Shown here: one piece after another, positions 60,523 to 64,000 of the stretch | Position numbering within the stretch: position 1 is the stretch's first letter | Layout: each line of letters starts with the position of its first letter | Assembly: GCA_025964795.1 (NCBI GenBank) | Contig: JAOPYC010000137.1 | Coordinates: 1 to 64,000 of the forward strand | DNA from: Marmoricola sp. | GTDB taxonomy: Bacteria; Actinomycetota; Actinomycetes; Propionibacteriales; Nocardioidaceae | Direction: 5' to 3' | DNA: 64,000 bases | Notes under the pieces: model-generated | The model's input: the letters and a program-made list of their open reading frames with translations, nothing else | The model's database searches: none | Told to the model about the DNA's origin: nothing | Position numbers and translations under genes: made by a program

Positions 60523-60836
60523 GCGCGAACCGGACGTCGAACTGGCCGGCAACGGAACCTACCGCTGCGGCGTACGAAGGCGTTGGGCTCCCGAACTCGG
60601 CGACACCACTGGTCGCTAAGCACCGTATCGCCGGCTGCCGGCGGGAGCAGGACTCGCCACCGGCGTATCGCAGGTGACTGGTGGCCGTCCAACCGGGCTG
60701 CGTGAGCCGAAGCGGTTGAACGACCACCCGGGTCACGAGGCTCGAATAAGAGCCGGCCACATGAGCCACCACTTGCTGGGCCCCGTCGAGTCGGTGCGCG
60801 CTATCCGTGACCTCGCGGAGATCATCAACCGACTAG
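60523..60836. other. Interval before the decayed relaxase
   Basis: Little is recognisable in these 314 bp. A short open frame around 60761-60836 reads MSHHLLGPVESVRAIRDLA and breaks off into the relaxase region in another frame, so it may be the start of a lost gene fused by a deletion. No full gene, RNA or repeat is evident. Confidence 0.4.
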
Positions 60837-63431
60837 GTGCAGGTGCCCGTGACCCAGATCGAGGCAGCGGTGGTGCGGCACTACACCTCGCGGGCGGGTG
60901 ACCCGCACCGTCACTTGCACCTCCAGATCAACGCCCGCGTCCTGGCCGAAGGTGCTTGGCGGGGGCTGCACTCGGTCGGGATGCGTGACAGCCTCGCCGC
61001 GATCAACGGCATCGGCCACGCGGCGGTCGCCACCGACCCCGAGTTCCGGTCGGTGCTGACAGCGCACGGATTCACCCTCGACCCGGCCACCGGCGAGCTG
61101 ACCAACCTGGCGCCCTACGTCGGCAGGTTCAGCGCCCGCACTGCGCAGATCGGCCGCAACCTCGACCGCTACGAAGCCGAATGGCGCCACGCGAACCCCG
61201 GCGCCGAACCCGGCCCCGGGCTGCGACAGGCGTGGGACCGCCGGGCCTGGGCCCAGTCACGCCCGGACCAGGTCGTCCCCACCGACGGCGCCGCCTTGGT
61301 CGTACGGTGGAACGAGGAGTTGCACGACCTGGGCTACACCGACCCGCCACAGGTCGGACTCCCGATCGTGGCCGGCACCCCCAGGGTCGGGGGCATCGAT
61401 CGTGACCAGGTGGTCGAGGTTGTCCTGTCACGGCTCGAGGCACGGCGGTCGGCGTGGAACGCCGCCGACATCCGTGGCGAGGTCGAGCAGCGGATCGCCG
61501 GCATCGGTCTGGTTGCCGATGCCACGATCCGGGTCGAGCTTGCCGAAGACCTCACCGCCCGAACCCTGCCAGCCTGTCAGCCGCTCCTCCCCCGCACCGA
61601 TGTGCCCGAACACATCCGTGCCCTGACCTCCCCCGAGGTGCTGGCCGTGGAGGCGGACCTCGTTGGCCGACTCATCGGTCGCGCCGAGCAGCCCGCGCAC
61701 GTCGCGGCGTTCGCCGACCCTCATGCGGACCCCCCACCCGAAGAAGGCCCCGACGCTGGGCTCGAGGGGTTGGATGTCGCGCAGCGAGCGGCCGTCGCCT
61801 CGCTCGCCGGAAGCGCGCCGCTGTTGGTGGTCGAGGGGGCTGCGGGGGCGGGCAAGACGAAGACACTCTCCGCAACCGGGGCGCTGCTCGCGCAGCGCGG
61901 CCACCGGATGGTGGTGGTGACGCCAACGTTGAAGGCAGCGAAGGTGGCCGGCCTTGAGACAGGCACGATGGCGTTCTCCGCGGCGTGGCTGGCCCACCAG
62001 CACGGCTTCCGCTGGGACGACGACGGTCACTGGACCCGCGAGGCCGCGACCCCAGTCGCGGACGCCGCGCTGCAACGCGGTGGCCTGCGGCTCATCGACG
62101 AGGCCGGAATGCTCGACCAGGACACCGCACGCGCCATCCTCACCATCGCCGATGAGACGGGCGCCCGGATCGCCCTGGTGGGTGACCCGCACCAGCTCCC
62201 CGCCGTCGGCCGCGGCGGCGTCCTCGACCTCGCCGCCCGCTGGGCCAGACCCGAGACAATGCTGTCCCTCGACGTCGTACACCGATTCACCGACCCCAAG
62301 TACGCAGAACTCAGCCTCGCGATGCGTACGGGGGTACGGGACGGCGAGGTCTTCGACGCCCTGGTTGCCCCGTACCAGGTACAGCTCTACCCCACAGAGG
62401 CCGAGCGCACCCAGGCGCTGGCCGAGGTCGCTGCTCGAAGCAGGCTGGCCGGCGAGACCGGTGTGCTGGTCAGGCAGACACCCGCGAACAGGTGGCGGCA
62501 CAGAACGGCGCGATCCGGGACCGACTCGTCGCCGCCGGTGTCGTCGATGACCGTCGTGGAGTCGTCACCGGTGCGGGCGAGCGCCTCGGCGTCGGGGACC
62601 GGGTGATGACCCGACGCAACGACCGTGACCCAACGGTCGCCAACCGCGACACCTGGACCATCACCGGCATCGGCTCCGACGGCACCCTGACCGTCCACGG
62701 CGACTCACGCGCCGGTTCCCGTTCCCTGCCGGCGGCGTACTCGCACGAGCACGTGGAGCTCGACTACTCCACCACTGTCCACGGCGCCCAGGGAGAGACC
62801 ACCCACACTGGACACCTCCTACTGGGTGAGAACACCAGTGCCGCCGCGGCGTACGTCGCAATGACCCGCGGCCGCGAGGACAACGCCGCCCACCTGGTCG
62901 CCGAGAATCTCGACGACGCCCGGCAACAGTGGATCGAGACCTTCGGTCGCGACCGCGCCGACCTGGGACCCGGACACGCCGCGCGACGTGCAGCCGAGGA
63001 CCTCGAAAGGTACGCCCCACACCGTCCCCTCGAGCCCGCACTGGCCGACCTGCGCGCCGCCTGGACGACCGAACAAGACCTACGAGGTGCCCTGGCCCCG
63101 CTGCGAGAGCCGCGACGACCGCATGGCGGTCTACGGCGAACCTCCCGCGGCCTGGGTCGCCGCCAACCGCGCCGACCAAGACAGCCTTCGTGACCAGCTC
63201 ACCACCGCCACCGACCAGGTGCGCACCCGCCTCGCGGAGCCCGCCATCCGGTCCCTGCCACCAGGTCGCCTCGAGCGAGAACACGACCACTGGCTCCAGG
63301 ACCGTCGCCACGAGCAGCAGGAAGCCCAGGCCGCGGCGAAGCGCCTCGCCCGTTCCCAGCGCACGGCCCGCCACCAAGCGCCCTACCGCTCACCCGGCAC
63401 ACCCGACCGAGGCAGAGGCATCAGCCGATAA
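60837..63431 (+). pseudogene. Decayed MobF-type relaxase/helicase (TraA/TrwC-like)
   Basis: Fragments in three consecutive frames together resemble a conjugative relaxase. The first (60837-62490) starts in the metal-binding DPHRHLHLQINARV motif, so the N-terminal catalytic tyrosine region of about 80-150 residues is missing. It continues with helicase motifs EGAAGAGKTKTL, RLIDEAGML and VGDPHQLPAVGRGG. A frameshift near 62470-62490 leads to GAIRDRLVAAGVVDDRR, YSTTVHGAQGETTHTG and YVAMTRGRE. A second shift near 63105-63115 leads to CESRDDRMAVYGEPPAAWVAANRADQ and the basic tail ending at 63431. It is clearly inactive and marks an old integrative conjugative element. Confidence 0.87.
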
Positions 63432-63658
63432 CCCCCACGGGCACCGATCTACCCCACCACGCCCGCCGGGTGGTGAGGCATCTGGTGAGACGCGTGGACA
63501 GATCGACGCCCGACAATTGATCGCTCGCAGGCCCCGCCGGGACCTATGTACACACCACGAAAACCACCGAACCAACACGAAGCCCGAGAAGGAGACCAAC
63601 ATGACCGCCACCAACCACCACCCCCGAGACACCACACGCGAACGACGAGCTTCTCACC

Positions 63659-63829
63659 ATGAGCGAAGTCTCCGAGCTCATCCGCCTCCCCGTCGCCACC
63701 CTGCGCTACTACCGCCACCTCGGCTGTGGGCCCCGCAGCTTCAAGGTCGGCCGCACCGTCCGCTACTGGCGAAGCGACGTCTACCAGTGGCTCGAAGAGC
63801 AGTCGCGCCATCCTCAGACCAGGCACTGA
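63659..63829 (+). CDS. Excisionase-like helix-turn-helix protein
   Basis: A 56-residue protein with an HTH of the MerR/excisionase type: MSEVSELIRLPVATLRYYRHL, followed by FKVGRTVRYWRSDVYQWLEEQ. Frame-matching residues NDELLT precede the ATG, so the natural N-terminus is longer. A better start, ATG 63601 behind AAGGAG at 63589-63594, is in a different frame, which suggests a frameshift. It lies directly before the integrase, as usual for element control. Confidence 0.75.
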   Translation: MSEVSELIRLPVATLRYYRHLGCGPRSFKVGRTVRYWRSDVYQWLEEQSRHPQTRH

Positions 63830-63890
63830 GCCTGGCAAGTGTCGGCGACCAGAGAGACGATGAATCCAGCGCTGAGGAAAGGACCAGGTC

Positions 63891-64000
63891 ATGGCTAAAA
63901 ACGTGGCCAAGCGACCCAACGGCAGGTGGCGGGCCCGCTATCGCGACGAAGCTGATCGTGAGCACGCGCGACACTTTGATCGCAAGGTCGACGCACAGCG
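63891..64000 (+). CDS. Tyrosine site-specific integrase, N-terminal fragment
   Basis: Only 37 codons are inside the window: MAKNVAKRPNGRWRARYRDE then ADREHARHFDRKVDAQR. The basic PNGRWRARYRD with a following HFDRKVDA is the arm-binding beta-sheet domain typical of actinobacterial phage and ICE integrases. GAGGAAAGGA precedes the ATG. The catalytic part lies beyond the right edge, so activity cannot be judged. It belongs with the excisionase and relaxase remains to the left. Confidence 0.75.
   Translation, partial: MAKNVAKRPNGRWRARYRDEADREHARHFDRKVDAQ

Noticed and set aside
1-64000. A CRISPR array or an rRNA operon
   Set aside because: No regularly spaced identical repeats with unique spacers beyond the three-unit 32-bp repeat at 27.5 kb, no cas genes, and no rRNA-like sequence were seen.

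Overview
The window is high-GC DNA with dense, strongly codon-biased genes. Its content points to an actinomycete of the Nocardioides/Nocardioidaceae type: a GlnX-GlnH-PknG signalling locus, an MprA-MprB-PepD-like envelope stress module, a TadA gene next to its actinobacterial partner, a three-subunit proton-translocating transhydrogenase, a HelD/HelR-type RNA polymerase helicase and many GTG starts. The family assignment is inferred from gene content only, not from an alignment.

Layout. 1-3.4 kb (minus strand): the start of an APC-type permease, a glutathionyl-hydroquinone-reductase-like protein, an aromatic/histidinol-phosphate aminotransferase and a DDAH-like amidinohydrolase. A divergent GntR/FadR-type regulator follows, and two matching operators lie in the intergenic gap. 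4.1-17.2 kb (plus strand): a nearly gapless run of translationally coupled genes (4TM holin-like protein, TelA, a small helical protein, AAA+ ATPase, GlnX-like sensor, GlnH-like lipoprotein, a 398-aa helical protein, PknG-like kinase, PP2C phosphatase, VWA protein, FHA protein, low-molecular-weight phosphatase). This is the most interesting part of the window. It looks like a membrane-to-cytoplasm phospho-signalling assembly built around an amino-acid-sensing GlnH/GlnX/PknG core, and three of its proteins share CxxC zinc ribbons. 17.3-23.6 kb: an ECF sigma factor, a DinB/MSH-superfamily protein, a fructosamine-kinase-like protein, then a response regulator, histidine kinase and HtrA protease.

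23.7-36.9 kb (minus strand): three chorismate-using genes (pabB, pabA and a fused PhzE-like synthase), HelD/HelR, a lipoprotein phosphoesterase, a CoxE-like/MoxR pair, an aldo-keto reductase, galM, a cysteine dioxygenase-like gene and an amidohydrolase. Near-identical 38-39 bp palindromic repeats sit inside pabB and at the start of pabA, and a 32-bp-period repeat lies upstream of the PhzE-like gene. 37-52 kb: an old-yellow enzyme, a GlgC-like nucleotidyltransferase, a large secreted propeller/FnIII/LamG/Calx-beta protein, tRNA-Ser(CGA), tadA and its partner, upp, a MASE1 histidine kinase, pntB-pntAb-pntAa, an ECF sigma/membrane-protein pair, a VIT-type transporter and a frameshifted sirtuin.

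52.4-64 kb is more accessory in character. It holds a histidine phosphatase and a phosphoribosyltransferase-like gene, a glycosyltransferase/oxidoreductase/dehydrogenase operon, small stress-type proteins, a three-gene membrane/lipoprotein operon with a 27-aa protein too short for normal gene calling, and an alpha/beta hydrolase. It ends in the remains of an integrative element: a decayed MobF relaxase, an excisionase-like HTH protein and the first codons of a tyrosine integrase cut by the window edge.
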